Made by a program: the position numbers and the translations under genes. Of a stretch of DNA of 64,000 nucleotides, positions 24,611 through 33,809 are shown piece by piece. A model generated the notes under the pieces. The model made no database searches. It was given only the letters and a program-made list of their open reading frames with translations, and was not told the origin of the DNA. Every line of letters starts with the position of its first letter. The stretch's first letter is position 1. Origin of the DNA: Lachnospiraceae bacterium (GTDB taxonomy: Bacteria; Bacillota; Clostridia; Lachnospirales; Lachnospiraceae); NCBI GenBank assembly GCA_030526405.1, contig JAUNCZ010000001.1, forward strand, positions 1 to 64,000, given 5' to 3'.

Positions 24611-25975
24611 ATGAAGAGAAAACTTATCGCATCTCTGTTAGTGGCATCTATGGCAATGTCCATGGCGGCATGTGGTGCTAAAGAGGAGACAAAAGAGGAA
24701 GCGCCTGCAGCAAGCACAGCAGAAGAGGAGACAAAAGAGGAAGCACCTGCAGAGGAAGCTTCAGCAGATGAAGGAAAAGTATTTAACATCTATGCATGGA
24801 ACGAGGAGTACAAGGGATTCTTCGAGAAGTATTATAAAGTTCCGGACGGTGTTACTGTAAACTGGACCATCGTTCCATCTGACAACGGACAGTACCAGGA
24901 GGCTCTTGACAATGCACTGCTCTCCCAGGCTGACGCAGCAGATGATGATAAAGTAGATATGTTCCTGGCAGAGGCAGATTACATTCTGAAATATGTAAAT
25001 TCCGATGCAACACAGGATGTAACCGCACTTGGTGTTACAGATTTCTCTAATACTTATGAGTACACTGTTCAGGCTTGTACAGATACAGAGGGAATCACAA
25101 AGGGTGTATCCTTCCAGTGCTGTCCATCCGCTTTGATCTATCGTCGTTCCATCGCAAAAGATGTTCTTGGAACAGATGATCCTGCAGAGGTTCAGGAGAA
25201 ACTTTCTGACTGGACAAAATTTGAGGCAGTTGCAAAAGATGCTAAAGATAAAGGTTACTATATGACAGCATCCTTCGCAGAGACCTATCGTCCATTCTCA
25301 AACAACGTAACTTCTGCATGGGTAGATGAGAACAACAATCTTCAGATGGATGAGCAGATTCAGGCATGGATCGACCAGACAGATAAATTCATGGAGAACG
25401 AGTACACTCTGACATCCGGTATCTGGGAGGATGAGAAGAATGCTCAGATGTTCGCAGAGGGAAAAACAATGTGCTTCTTCGGACCTGCATGGTACTTCAA
25501 CTTCTGTATGGGCAATGCACAGGATGAGGAAAAAGGATGCTACGGTGACTGGGCAATCTGTGAGGGACCTGCAGCTCACTTCTGGGGCGGAACATGGCTC
25601 CTGGCAGCAGCTGGATCTGATAACCCAACCATGCTGGCAGACGTTATGAACACCTTCATCAATGATGAGGAAGTATGCTCTAACCTGATCGAGAAAGAGG
25701 CACAGTTCACAAACAACAAAGCAGTCAATGACAAATACGCATCCGATCCTGACTACGGCAATGGGTTCCTTGGCGGACAGAACGATACAGCAGTATTTGC
25801 AGAGATGGCTGACAATATCAAATTTGAGAATCAGACAATCTATGATCAGATTCTGAATGAGGGTCTTCAGAGCAACCTGCAGGAGTTCTACAGAGGCTCT
25901 GTTAACAAAGAGACAGCTATGAGCAACTTCTATAAACTGGTGAACGAGAAATACCCATCCATCGTTACTCCATAA
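24611..25975 (+). CDS. Sugar ABC transporter substrate-binding lipoprotein
   Basis: Extracellular lipid-anchored binding protein of 454 residues (family 1 solute-binding). The signal peptide ends in the lipobox SMAAC with Cys21. An acidic Glu/Ala-rich linker with a repeated EETKEEAPA unit tethers the domain. The start at 24611 is chosen for its GGAGG and signal peptide. Aromatic residues such as FFGPAWYF and HFWGGTWLL are typical of the sugar pocket. It is followed by two permease genes and preceded by a LacI-type regulator. The substrate is likely cello-oligosaccharides or cellobiose, given the GH94 gene next door (inferred). Confidence 0.9.
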   Translation: MKRKLIASLLVASMAMSMAACGAKEETKEEAPAASTAEEETKEEAPAEEASADEGKVFNIYAWNEEYKGFFEKYYKVPDGVTVNWTIVPSDNGQYQEALDNALLSQADAADDDKVDMFLAEADYILKYVNSDATQDVTALGVTDFSNTYEYTVQACTDTEGITKGVSFQCCPSALIYRRSIAKDVLGTDDPAEVQEKLSDWTKFEAVAKDAKDKGYYMTASFAETYRPFSNNVTSAWVDENNNLQMDEQIQAWIDQTDKFMENEYTLTSGIWEDEKNAQMFAEGKTMCFFGPAWYFNFCMGNAQDEEKGCYGDWAICEGPAAHFWGGTWLLAAAGSDNPTMLADVMNTFINDEEVCSNLIEKEAQFTNNKAVNDKYASDPDYGNGFLGGQNDTAVFAEMADNIKFENQTIYDQILNEGLQSNLQEFYRGSVNKETAMSNFYKLVNEKYPSIVTP

Positions 25976-26032
25976 TTGTGCTGAGGGACAAAACTCATAA
26001 GCGTTCACATTCTGAATAGTAGAATCAGCAAA

Positions 26033-26054
26033 GGGGCAGGGGATACCCTGCCCC
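26033..26054 (+). terminator. Intra-operon hairpin after the binding-protein gene
   Basis: GGGGCAGGG / CCCTGCCCC around a GATA loop with a weak T-tail. Such stems after the binding-protein gene commonly stabilise its mRNA end and lower permease expression. Confidence 0.6.
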
Positions 26055-26113
26055 CTATCTATGCACATTTTTAGGTTGATGTTGTTACTGTTTTTGAGAA
26101 AGAGGTGCTTTCT

Positions 26114-27055
26114 ATGAAGAATACGAAGAAGGAGCCTGAAAAAAAGATCAAGAGTGTCAGCTATGCGAAGTGGGGCTACATTTTTATTCTCCCCTTCTTC
26201 CTTGTATACTTTACCTGTCACTTTATTCCTCAGGCACTTACCATCTACAACAGTTTCTTTGAGAATTATCGCGAAGGACTGACCCAGGTGGGACCGAAAT
26301 TTGTAGGTCTTGCCAATTATGTAAAATTGTTTACCCCCACCGCGGAGGGTACCATTGATATTCTGAAATACACTGGCAATACCCTGATCCTCTGGGCCTG
26401 CGGTGCAGCTCCCCAGATCATCGTGGCACTTTTGCTGGCAGTATTTTTCACCAGCTATCGACTGAAGATCAGGGGACAGCAGTTTTTTAAAACGGTTATC
26501 TATATGCCAAACCTGATCATGGCATCCGCATTTTCCATGCTGTTCTTCACTCTGTTCTCCAATGTGGGACCGGTGAACCAGCTGCTTCTGTCCACAGGAC
26601 TGGCAGATAAGCAGATTGATTTCTTTGCCTATACCTTTACGGTGCGAGGCATGGTCTGCATCATGAACTTTCTGATGTGGTATGGAAATACCACCATCCT
26701 TCTGATGGCCGGTATCATGGGTATCGACCAGAATATGTTCGAGGCAGCCAATATTGACGGTGCTACTCCGGTTCAGACATTCTTTAAAGTGACACTGCCA
26801 TTGCTGAAACCAATCCTGATCTATACAGTAATGACAGCTCTCATCGGAGGATTGCAGATGTTCGATGTTCCTCAGGTCCTGACAAAAGGTCTCGGAATGC
26901 CAGATCGTACCTCAACAACTCTGATCATGTATCTGAACAACTTCCTGGGCACCAGCAAGAACTATGGAATGTCCGGAGCAATCTCAGTTTACATTTTCAT
27001 CATTACAGGTATCATCAGTATATTTGTATACAGAAACCTGACAAAAGAAGATTGA
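26114..27055 (+). CDS. Sugar ABC transporter permease, MalF/UgpA type
   Basis: Inner-membrane subunit of 313 residues with about six membrane helices. The cytoplasmic EAA loop appears as EAANIDGATPVQTFFKVTLP, which docks the ATPase. The start at 26114 follows AGAGG; the in-frame GTG at 26105 overlaps that site. It is followed 15 bp later by the partner permease. No ATP-binding subunit gene is present in the cluster, as in many Firmicutes that share an MsmK-type ATPase. Confidence 0.92.
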   Translation: MKNTKKEPEKKIKSVSYAKWGYIFILPFFLVYFTCHFIPQALTIYNSFFENYREGLTQVGPKFVGLANYVKLFTPTAEGTIDILKYTGNTLILWACGAAPQIIVALLLAVFFTSYRLKIRGQQFFKTVIYMPNLIMASAFSMLFFTLFSNVGPVNQLLLSTGLADKQIDFFAYTFTVRGMVCIMNFLMWYGNTTILLMAGIMGIDQNMFEAANIDGATPVQTFFKVTLPLLKPILIYTVMTALIGGLQMFDVPQVLTKGLGMPDRTSTTLIMYLNNFLGTSKNYGMSGAISVYIFIITGIISIFVYRNLTKED

Positions 27056-27070
27056 CAAGGAGGTCTGCAT

Positions 27071-27937
27071 ATGAATACGAAAGCTACAAGCGACGGTGCA
27101 AAGGCAAGGCTTTTGCTGGCCAGAACGCTGGTTTATATATTTCTTGGATTTCTTACCATTCTCAGTCTGTTTTCCTTCTATCTGCTGATCGTCAATGCAT
27201 CCAGATCCAACGGAGAGCTGCAGGCGGGATTTACACTGGTGCCAAGTACACATTTTCTTGATAACCTGAAAAATGCCTGGAATGATGCATCCATTGATAT
27301 TCCGAGAGGTATGCTGAACTCTTTTGTGGTTGCGCTTATTTCAGCGTTGCTGACCACCTATTTTTCAGCACTGACAGCCTACGGTCTTCATGCCTATAAA
27401 TTTAAGTTAAAAAAGATTGCATTTACCTTTATTATGGCCATCATGGTTATTCCAAAACAGGTATCTGCAGTTGGATTTGTACAGCTGGTAAATAAATTCC
27501 ACCTGAACAATAACTATCTGCCCCTGATCATTCCGGCTATTGCGGCGCCTATCGTATTCTTCTATATGATTCAGTATATGGAGAGTACCCTGCCCCTTGA
27601 GGTTGTGGAGGCTGCCAGAGTGGATGGTTCCGGTGAGTTCAGCACCTTCAACAGGATCATTCTTCCTATGTTGAAGCCGGCTCTTGCAGTACAGATGATC
27701 TTTGCTTTTGTTGAGTCCTGGAATAACTTCTTTATTCCATCCCTTATCCTTACAAAGGCAGAGTACAAGACAGTGCCGATTATGATCGCACAGCTGCGAA
27801 GCGCCGATTACTCCAAGTTTGACATGGGAAAGGTTTACATGTTCATTCTTCTGGCAATCCTGCCGGTAATGATCGTTTATATCTTCCTGAGCAAATACAT
27901 CATCAAGGGTGTTACCGCCGGTTCTGTAAAGGGCTGA
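27071..27937 (+). CDS. Sugar ABC transporter permease, MalG type
   Basis: Inner-membrane subunit of 288 residues with about six membrane helices. The EAA loop reads EAARVDGSGEFSTFNRIILP. AAGGAGG precedes the ATG, and the gap to the first permease is 15 bp, so the two are translated from one message. A strong bidirectional terminator follows at 27982. Confidence 0.92.
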   Translation: MNTKATSDGAKARLLLARTLVYIFLGFLTILSLFSFYLLIVNASRSNGELQAGFTLVPSTHFLDNLKNAWNDASIDIPRGMLNSFVVALISALLTTYFSALTAYGLHAYKFKLKKIAFTFIMAIMVIPKQVSAVGFVQLVNKFHLNNNYLPLIIPAIAAPIVFFYMIQYMESTLPLEVVEAARVDGSGEFSTFNRIILPMLKPALAVQMIFAFVESWNNFFIPSLILTKAEYKTVPIMIAQLRSADYSKFDMGKVYMFILLAILPVMIVYIFLSKYIIKGVTAGSVKG

Positions 27938-27981
27938 TGCTATCATAGTTTTTTTCTTCTTCCAATTATAAAATACACAAG

Positions 27982-28017
27982 AAGGGGCTGTCGCAACAGT
28001 TGTTGCGACAGCCCCTT
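27982..28017. terminator. Bidirectional terminator between the importer and glgD
   Basis: AAGGGGCTGTCGCAACA (27982-27998) pairs perfectly with 28001-28017. It lies between converging genes (MalG-type permease, plus; glgD, minus). Confidence 0.85.
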
Positions 28018-28080
28018 TGCCGTCTGATCTAAAATCAGAACAGATGCTTTTTCATTTTATTCAGATGCTTTACCTGAGAA

Positions 28081-29226
28081 TCAGATCTTTGTTCCCTTTG
28101 CAACAAATACCTGGAAATCAGGATTTCCGATGAGCTCCTTGCCCTCAGAAACAACGACCTTCTTGTCAGCGATTACGTAGTTCAGATTTGCATTCTCCTC
28201 AACTACACCGTGGCTGAAGATGATAGAGTTCTTAACAACAGCACCTTTCTTGATGTGGCACTGTCTGTGGATGATACAGTTCTCAACCTCACCCTCGATT
28301 ACACAGCCATCGGCGATCATGGAATTTTTCACCCTGGAGCCCTTGATGTATCTGGTTGGGTTGTCGTCATTTGTCTTGGTGTAAACAGTCTGGCCGTTGA
28401 ACAGCTTGTCCAGGTTATCCCCTGCCAGCAGATCCATGCTCTGATCGAAGAATGTCTTCATATCTGTTACACGAACAGAATAGTTCTCATGTTTGTAACC
28501 GTATACCTTGATCTGATCCATCATAGGAATGATCACGTCACGCTCAAAGAACTCTTTGCCCTGCATATAAGCATCTTTGGCGATGTTGATCAGCCACTCA
28601 CGCTCGCAGATGAATACGTTCATGGCCATGTTCTTCACGCCGTCAGTCTGATCACAGATGTTGATTTTCTTAACGAAATTATCCTCAACGTCGTAGGTAT
28701 ACCAGATGGAAGCTTTGCTGATATTCTCAGCTTTCTTTAATCCCTCTGGCAGCTCCTGCTCAACATAAGCAACAGTTACGTCTGCACCGGACTCGATATG
28801 TTTGGTCAGCATATCCTTGAAGTCATAGCAGGTAGCAATGTTGGTATCTGCCATAACGATATATTTCTGTTTTTTCTTGCCTAACATATGTGTCAGAGCG
28901 TAGATTGCATCTACACGTCCTTTGTAGACACCCAGACCTTTCTCAGAGTATGGAGGATACAGCTTTAATCCGCCACTGGATTTAGCCAGATCCCACTCAC
29001 GTCCGGATCCCAGATGATCCAGCAGAGAGAAGTAGTTCTCACGAACCACTACAGAGACATCTTCGATTCCGCTGTTTACCATGCTGGAAAGAACGAAGTC
29101 TACCATACGATAACGGCTGGCAAAAGGAATAGATGCCATAACACGAGCGCTGGTCAGTTCAGGAACCAGACCATCGTAAACATTAGGGAACAGGATTCCC
29201 AGAGCGTCAGTCTTAACATTTACCAT
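28081..29226 (-). CDS. glgD: Glucose-1-phosphate adenylyltransferase regulatory subunit GlgD
   Basis: Non-catalytic partner of GlgC in Firmicute ADP-glucose pyrophosphorylase, which makes the donor for glycogen. The 381-residue protein has a nucleotidyltransferase fold, but the GlgC-type GGxGxRL loop is replaced near the N-terminus ([14 protein letters not shown]). A C-terminal left-handed beta-helix region is present. The start codon overlaps the end of glgC by 7 bp, so the two are translationally coupled. Confidence 0.92.
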   Translation of the reverse strand: MVNVKTDALGILFPNVYDGLVPELTSARVMASIPFASRYRMVDFVLSSMVNSGIEDVSVVVRENYFSLLDHLGSGREWDLAKSSGGLKLYPPYSEKGLGVYKGRVDAIYALTHMLGKKKQKYIVMADTNIATCYDFKDMLTKHIESGADVTVAYVEQELPEGLKKAENISKASIWYTYDVEDNFVKKINICDQTDGVKNMAMNVFICEREWLINIAKDAYMQGKEFFERDVIIPMMDQIKVYGYKHENYSVRVTDMKTFFDQSMDLLAGDNLDKLFNGQTVYTKTNDDNPTRYIKGSRVKNSMIADGCVIEGEVENCIIHRQCHIKKGAVVKNSIIFSHGVVEENANLNYVIADKKVVVSEGKELIGNPDFQVFVAKGTKI

Positions 29227-30428
29227 CTTTCTTCACCATCCTTTACGTTTTCGTCGATCATAGCATCAGGACCGATCTTAGCGTTGTCACCAACGTAAAC
29301 GCCGGAACCGATTGTAGCTACACCCTTGTTGTCGCCTGAAGGCATTGCACCAACTACTGCATTGTTGCCGATGATGGCATTCTCAGCAATGATACAATGT
29401 TTTACAACTGCGCCGGATTTGATGAGTGTTCCGCCCATTACTACAGCGTCCTCAACAACTGCACCTTCCTCAACAGTAACGCCTGCGAAAAGGATAGAAT
29501 GTGTTACCTCGCCGGCAACCTTACATCCATCTGTGATCATGGAGTCTGTTACAACGGCTGTATCATAGATTTTCTGTGCCGGGAGACCTGGTGTACGGCT
29601 CTTGATCTTCCATGTGTCATCGAACAGGTCGATTCCGCTCTTCTCAGGATCAAGAACTTCCATGTTTGCTTCCCACAGTGAGGAGATTGTTCCTACATCT
29701 TTCCAGTATCCCTCGAAATGGTAAGCGTACATTCTTCTTCCGTCACGAAGGAGGTTAGGAATGATGTTGTTTCCAAAGTCGTTCTCGGAATCAGGATCAT
29801 TCTCATCCTCTGTCAGATACTGTTTCAGAATCGGCCAGTTGAAGATGTAGATACCCATGGATGCCAGATTGGATTTTGGATTCTTTGGTTTCTCCTGGAA
29901 CTCGCTGATTCGATCGTTCTCGTCAGCTACCATCAGACCAAAACGGGATGCCTCTTCCCATGGAACTTCCATAACTGCAACAGAGAACTCTGCATTTTTC
30001 TCTTTATGGAACTGAAGGAAGTCATTGTAATCCTGTTTACAGATCTGATCACCGGAGAGGATGATTACATACTCAGGATCATATCTCTCAATAAATGCCA
30101 GCTGCTGGTAGATCGCATTGGCTGTACCTTTGTACCAGTCAGAACCCTGTGCCTGCTGATATGGAGAAAGAACGTGTACACCACCATAGAGTCTGTCCAG
30201 ATCCCATGGCTGTCCGTTTCCGATATACTCGTTCAGTACCAGCGGCTGATACTGTGTCAGGATACCTACTGTGTCGATTCCTGAGTTTACGCAGTTTGAA
30301 AGAGGAAAGTCAATGATACGATATTTTCCTCCGAATGGAACTGCAGGTTTTGCCAGTTTCTGAGTCAGCGCATAAAGACGAGAACCCTGTCCACCGGCAA
30401 GAAGCATAGCAACTATTTCCTTGCCCAT
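29220..30428 (-). CDS. glgC: Glucose-1-phosphate adenylyltransferase GlgC
   Basis: Catalytic subunit that forms ADP-glucose from ATP and glucose-1-phosphate. The 402 residues include the nucleotide loop [30 protein letters not shown], the Asp in ILSGDQI and the sugar-phosphate segment [11 protein letters not shown], then the C-terminal beta-helix. AGGAGGG precedes the start. The phosphorylase 6 kb away yields its substrate. No glgA, glgB or glgP is in this window. Confidence 0.95.
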   Translation of the reverse strand: MGKEIVAMLLAGGQGSRLYALTQKLAKPAVPFGGKYRIIDFPLSNCVNSGIDTVGILTQYQPLVLNEYIGNGQPWDLDRLYGGVHVLSPYQQAQGSDWYKGTANAIYQQLAFIERYDPEYVIILSGDQICKQDYNDFLQFHKEKNAEFSVAVMEVPWEEASRFGLMVADENDRISEFQEKPKNPKSNLASMGIYIFNWPILKQYLTEDENDPDSENDFGNNIIPNLLRDGRRMYAYHFEGYWKDVGTISSLWEANMEVLDPEKSGIDLFDDTWKIKSRTPGLPAQKIYDTAVVTDSMITDGCKVAGEVTHSILFAGVTVEEGAVVEDAVVMGGTLIKSGAVVKHCIIAENAIIGNNAVVGAMPSGDNKGVATIGSGVYVGDNAKIGPDAMIDENVKDGEERW

Positions 30429-30466
30429 TTGATAACCCTCCTGTTTATTAACATTACCTGCATCTG

Positions 30467-30495
30467 TTGACAGGCTGTGCCTTTCAGTCTGTCAA
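30467..30495. promoter_or_regulatory. Inverted repeat upstream of glgC
   Basis: TTGACAG (30467-30473) and CTGTCAA (30489-30495), 15 bp apart, lie in the glgC 5' region. They could be an operator or a leader hairpin. A TATAAT-like -10 for the minus strand is at 30535-30540 without a good -35. Confidence 0.35.
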
Positions 30496-30690
30496 GGATC
30501 AGATACCAGTTCTGTAAGATAAATCTTCATTTTTATTATACTGTGTTTTTTGTGAAAGTGGAATGGTAAATATCCTATTTTTGTCATTATTTTGTGAAAA
30601 ATATGTAATATATATCAGAAATAACTGGAAAAAGAGGGTAATAAAATACAAAAGTGTATATTGAGGATAGAAATGTGTGGGCAATCTGGA

Positions 30691-30696
30691 TATAAT
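30691..30696 (+). promoter_or_regulatory. -10 box for the BMP/ParB-like gene transcript
   Basis: A perfect TATAAT at 30691-30696 with a weak -35 (TAGAAA, 30668-30673). Transcription from here would start near 30703 and carry the whole of repeat B1 in the 5' untranslated region. Confidence 0.5.
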
Positions 30697-30713
30697 GAAC
30701 AAAAGCTGCTAAT

Positions 30714-30874
30714 TGAACCATTACAAGCAGCCCCCCGCCTCTAAGACGCAGAGACGTAGGCGGGGGAAAAGGGGGATGCTTGCATCAGCAGGAGTAAAAG
30801 CTCCTGCTGATGAGCTGCCAAAGGAGCAATGGTTCATGAGCAAGTAGCGAAGCGGATTGCGAATGTCCGCTTTA
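30714..30874 (+). repeat. Repeat B, copy 1 (structured 5' leader element, about 161 bp)
   Basis: Paralogous to 61526-61686. Outer helix: TGAACCATT (30714-30722) with AATGGTTCA (30828-30836). It encloses a GC hairpin (CCCCCGCCT/AGGCGGGGG), a perfect 12-bp hairpin (CATCAGCAGGAG/CTCCTGCTGATG) and a small hairpin near 30813. After the outer helix comes AAGCGGA...TCCGCTT followed by a T-containing tract, like a weak terminator. It ends 28 bp before the start codon at 30903. There is no open frame in it. The function is unknown: a mobile palindromic element, or a cis-acting RNA. Confidence 0.85.
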
Positions 30875-30902
30875 CCTCTTATTCAGGAAAGGAACAGCAA
30901 TA

Positions 30903-32882
30903 ATGGAGAATTATTATGAAGAAGCATATAAGGCAGGTCAGAAGCATTACAGAAAAAGTATTCTGATGGGAAACAGTCCCTGGCTGCCTGCGCTGCAGGC
31001 CATCCTTCCGGAGCAGATGACTGCTGCCAGTGTGGAGGTGGGACTGATGAATGTGCCTGCCGAGAAGATTGTGGGAACTCTGACAAAATCCAGAAGTAAC
31101 AGTTTTATGGGGAATTTCATGCCTGCATCACCGATGCAGTCGGAGTTTGCGATAAAGTGGCGATGTCTGGCTGAAAGTCAGCAGAAGGAGGGAATCAGAG
31201 AGCCGGTACTTCTGTATGAGTATATGAACCGTTATTATGTGCAGGAGGGAAATAAAAGAGTCAGCGTGCTGAAATTCTTTGGCGCAGTGACGGTTCCTGC
31301 TGTTGTAAGAAGGATTCTGCCAAGACGTTCGGAGGATCCCCTTGTGAGGGCATATTATGAATTTCTGGAGTTCAGTAAGATTTCCGGGATCACATTCCTG
31401 GAATTCTCAGAACCCGGGGCCTATGGGAGCTTCTGCACACTGATGGGAAAAGCCAAGGATGAGGCCTGGGATGAGGATGAGGTTCGCAGGGTGAAAACTC
31501 TGTTCCACCGCTTCTGTGATTCCTTTCACTCCCTGGGAGGAGAGAAGATCGAGGTGCAGGAAGGGGATGCATTTCTGGCATGTCTGAATGTGGTGGGCTT
31601 TGATGAAATGGTTCAGTTCTCTGAGGTTGAGCTGAAGAATGCCCTTCGCAAGACCTGGGAGGAGATCCTGCTGCAGAAGGAATCTACAAAGGTTGAGATG
31701 ATGCTGAATCCGGAGGAACAGACCCAGAGCATGATCTCGAAGATGCTGGCGCCGAAAAAGCTGAAGGCAGCATTTCTTTATATGAAGGAAAGCTGGGAAT
31801 CCAGCTGGGTGACCGGTCATGAGCTGGCACGCAATCAGGTACAGAGAAATTTCGAGGGGAAGGTGGAAACCCTTGTCTATATCTGTGGCGGCGATACCAC
31901 AGTGAAGGATCAGCTGGAGCGGGCCATTGCCGACGGCGCAGATGTGATCTTTGCAACCTCGGGGGAAATGCTTCCTGATTGTCTGAAGGCTGCTGTAAAT
32001 GCTCCGGAGGTGGTATTTATGAACTGTACCCTGAACAAACCACACCGGGTTGTGCGGGCTTACTATCCGCGAATGCATGAGGCCCAGTTTGTGGCCGGTG
32101 CTGTGGCCGGGGCCATGTGTGAAAATGGAAAGGTTGGCTATATCAGCAAATATCCGGTATACGGAAGTATTGCCGGTATCAATGCCTTTGCAAGAGGTCT
32201 GAAGATGACCAATCCTGCAGCGAAACTCTATCTGGAGTGGTGTGCTCTGAAGGAAGATCGGAACGTGGTGGCAGAGATGAAGGAGCAGGGAATCCAGTTG
32301 ATCTATATGATGGATTACCAGGATAAGGAAAAGGGGGTTCGTCATCTGTACGGTCTGGAAATGGCGATGGAGAATACCTTTGTTCCCCTTGTACTGCCTG
32401 TCTGGAACTGGACCGTGTATTATGAATGGATCCTGAACAGTATGCTGAACGGAAGCTATAAAACAGAGGCTGCCAGAACACGGCGCTCTCTCCAGTATTA
32501 CTGGGGTATGTCCTCTGGGGCTGTGAAGCTGCTCTTTGCAGAACGTCTTCCAAAGCATGTGAGATATCTGGGTGAGCTTCTCTGTCGATCTATCTCAGAC
32601 GGAATCTGCAGTCCTTTCTTTGAACCGGATATGAAAGAGGACGGTCATCCGGACTGGGATAATCTGGAGCAGTCTGTGGAACCGGAGGTGTTCCTGGAGT
32701 ACGAGGAGCTGGAGGATAATATCCTGGGGCGTGTTCCTGAGTATGAGGAGCTGAATGATGCAGCCAGAAGGCTGGTGGATGTGCTGGGAATCCGTTCCTT
32801 AAGCAACAGGAAAAAAGAAGTGGATATGGCAGAGAAGGAAAAAGGGGAAGAACTTCTGCCATCTGGGGGGAAAAATGAATGA
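30903..32882 (+). CDS. ParB-like domain fused to a BMP-family binding domain, cytoplasmic
   Basis: An unusual 659-residue protein. No signal peptide or membrane helix is visible. About residues 95-140 (EPVLLYEYMNRYYVQEGNKR, then VSVLKFFGA) resemble a ParB/sulfiredoxin-like fold. A helical middle follows. About residues 280-560 resemble the BMP/PnrA nucleoside-binding lipoprotein fold, with MHEAQFVAGAVAGAM, KVGYISKYP and INAFARGLKM. BMP domains are normally extracellular and bind purine nucleosides. Here the domain would be cytosolic, so an intracellular ligand sensor is a fair guess. The phosphoesterase gene that follows overlaps it by 4 bp. Repeat B1 lies just upstream. Confidence 0.75.
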   Translation: MENYYEEAYKAGQKHYRKSILMGNSPWLPALQAILPEQMTAASVEVGLMNVPAEKIVGTLTKSRSNSFMGNFMPASPMQSEFAIKWRCLAESQQKEGIREPVLLYEYMNRYYVQEGNKRVSVLKFFGAVTVPAVVRRILPRRSEDPLVRAYYEFLEFSKISGITFLEFSEPGAYGSFCTLMGKAKDEAWDEDEVRRVKTLFHRFCDSFHSLGGEKIEVQEGDAFLACLNVVGFDEMVQFSEVELKNALRKTWEEILLQKESTKVEMMLNPEEQTQSMISKMLAPKKLKAAFLYMKESWESSWVTGHELARNQVQRNFEGKVETLVYICGGDTTVKDQLERAIADGADVIFATSGEMLPDCLKAAVNAPEVVFMNCTLNKPHRVVRAYYPRMHEAQFVAGAVAGAMCENGKVGYISKYPVYGSIAGINAFARGLKMTNPAAKLYLEWCALKEDRNVVAEMKEQGIQLIYMMDYQDKEKGVRHLYGLEMAMENTFVPLVLPVWNWTVYYEWILNSMLNGSYKTEAARTRRSLQYYWGMSSGAVKLLFAERLPKHVRYLGELLCRSISDGICSPFFEPDMKEDGHPDWDNLEQSVEPEVFLEYEELEDNILGRVPEYEELNDAARRLVDVLGIRSLSNRKKEVDMAEKEKGEELLPSGGKNE

Positions 32883-33481
32883 AGATCCTTTTGATCGCTG
32901 ATGAAGAGGCTGCAAAATTCTATGATTATTACAGACCGGGGGTGTTGGATCCCTATGATCTGATCATTGCCTGCGGAGATTTGCATAAAAGTTATCTGGA
33001 GTTTCTTGTGACTATGTCGGGAAAACCCCTTCTGTATGTAAGGGGCAACCATGATGATGCTTTTATCAAGGACCCGCCCGGGGGCTGTATCTGTATTGAG
33101 GATGATATTTTTGTTTATAACGGAGTCCGTTTTATGGGCCTGGGCGGCAGCATGCGCTACAGGAGGGACGGCGAAAACATGTACACGGAGTGGGAGATGA
33201 AAAAGAGGATCAGAAAGCTTCGCTGGAAGCTGTTCTGGCATAAAGGCTTTGACATTCTGGTCACCCATGCACCGGCACAGGGGATCGGTGATATGGAGGA
33301 TCTTCCTCATCGGGGATTTGCCTGTTTCAGAACACTGATGGAGAAGTATACACCCACCTTTATGGTACATGGTCATATTCATGGAAATTACGGATTAAAA
33401 AGACCGAAGGTATTGGAATATAAGGACACATTAGTGGTAAACGGCTACGAATATACAGAGATCGAGCTGCCTGACAGATGA
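32879..33481 (+). CDS. Calcineurin-like metallophosphoesterase with altered first motif
   Basis: A 200-residue phosphoesterase of the MJ0936/YfcE type. Motifs visible are CGDLHK, GNHDD, THAP and HGHIHG. The first motif, normally DxH, reads DEE (LLIADEEA), so one metal ligand is replaced by Glu. The start codon overlaps the stop of the BMP-fusion gene (ATGA), so the two are made together. The substrate is unknown; a cyclic nucleotide or nucleotide is plausible if the BMP domain senses nucleosides. Confidence 0.85.
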   Translation: MKILLIADEEAAKFYDYYRPGVLDPYDLIIACGDLHKSYLEFLVTMSGKPLLYVRGNHDDAFIKDPPGGCICIEDDIFVYNGVRFMGLGGSMRYRRDGENMYTEWEMKKRIRKLRWKLFWHKGFDILVTHAPAQGIGDMEDLPHRGFACFRTLMEKYTPTFMVHGHIHGNYGLKRPKVLEYKDTLVVNGYEYTEIELPDR

Positions 33482-33809
33482 TACCGTACTCTGGACAGAG
33501 TGGTTCCTGTAGGGAGAAAACAGGAGAAAGACAGGAAAAAGAACAGAGATTGTCAGATATTTCTTTGGCAAGGTAAAGGGAAATAGCAATTATGACAGGT
33601 TTTTTTGCCAAGAAAGCAACATTATGTCAGTAAAAAAGGAAAGTTCTGTCTTTCTTGATATTGTCAAAACACGGCAGTCTGGATAAAATAAAAAGTTGAA
33701 AGGAGAGCTGTTTAAATCCCGAGGGAACTGCTGATTTTTATCTTGTTAAAGTTTAAAGTCAGTAAAAAAATCAAGATGTGTTTAGTACCTTAAGAAAGAG
33801 AGAGAGATC
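33482..33809. other. Intergenic region before the flavin reductase
   Basis: A 328-bp AT-rich gap. It holds a promoter (33661-33689) and a 5' leader of about 115 nt in which ATCTTG and CAAGAT (near 33738 and 33770) can pair. No gene or known riboswitch was recognised. Confidence 0.5.
33661..33689 (+). promoter_or_regulatory. Promoter of the flavin reductase operon
   Basis: TTGTCA (33661-33666), a 17-bp spacer and TAAAAT (33684-33689), giving a leader of about 115 nt. Confidence 0.55.

Noticed and set aside
30714..30874. Repeat B as an ordinary terminator cluster
   Set aside because: The hairpins lie in the 5' leader of a gene with its own TATAAT upstream and are conserved as a block in two places; only the last stem looks terminator-like.
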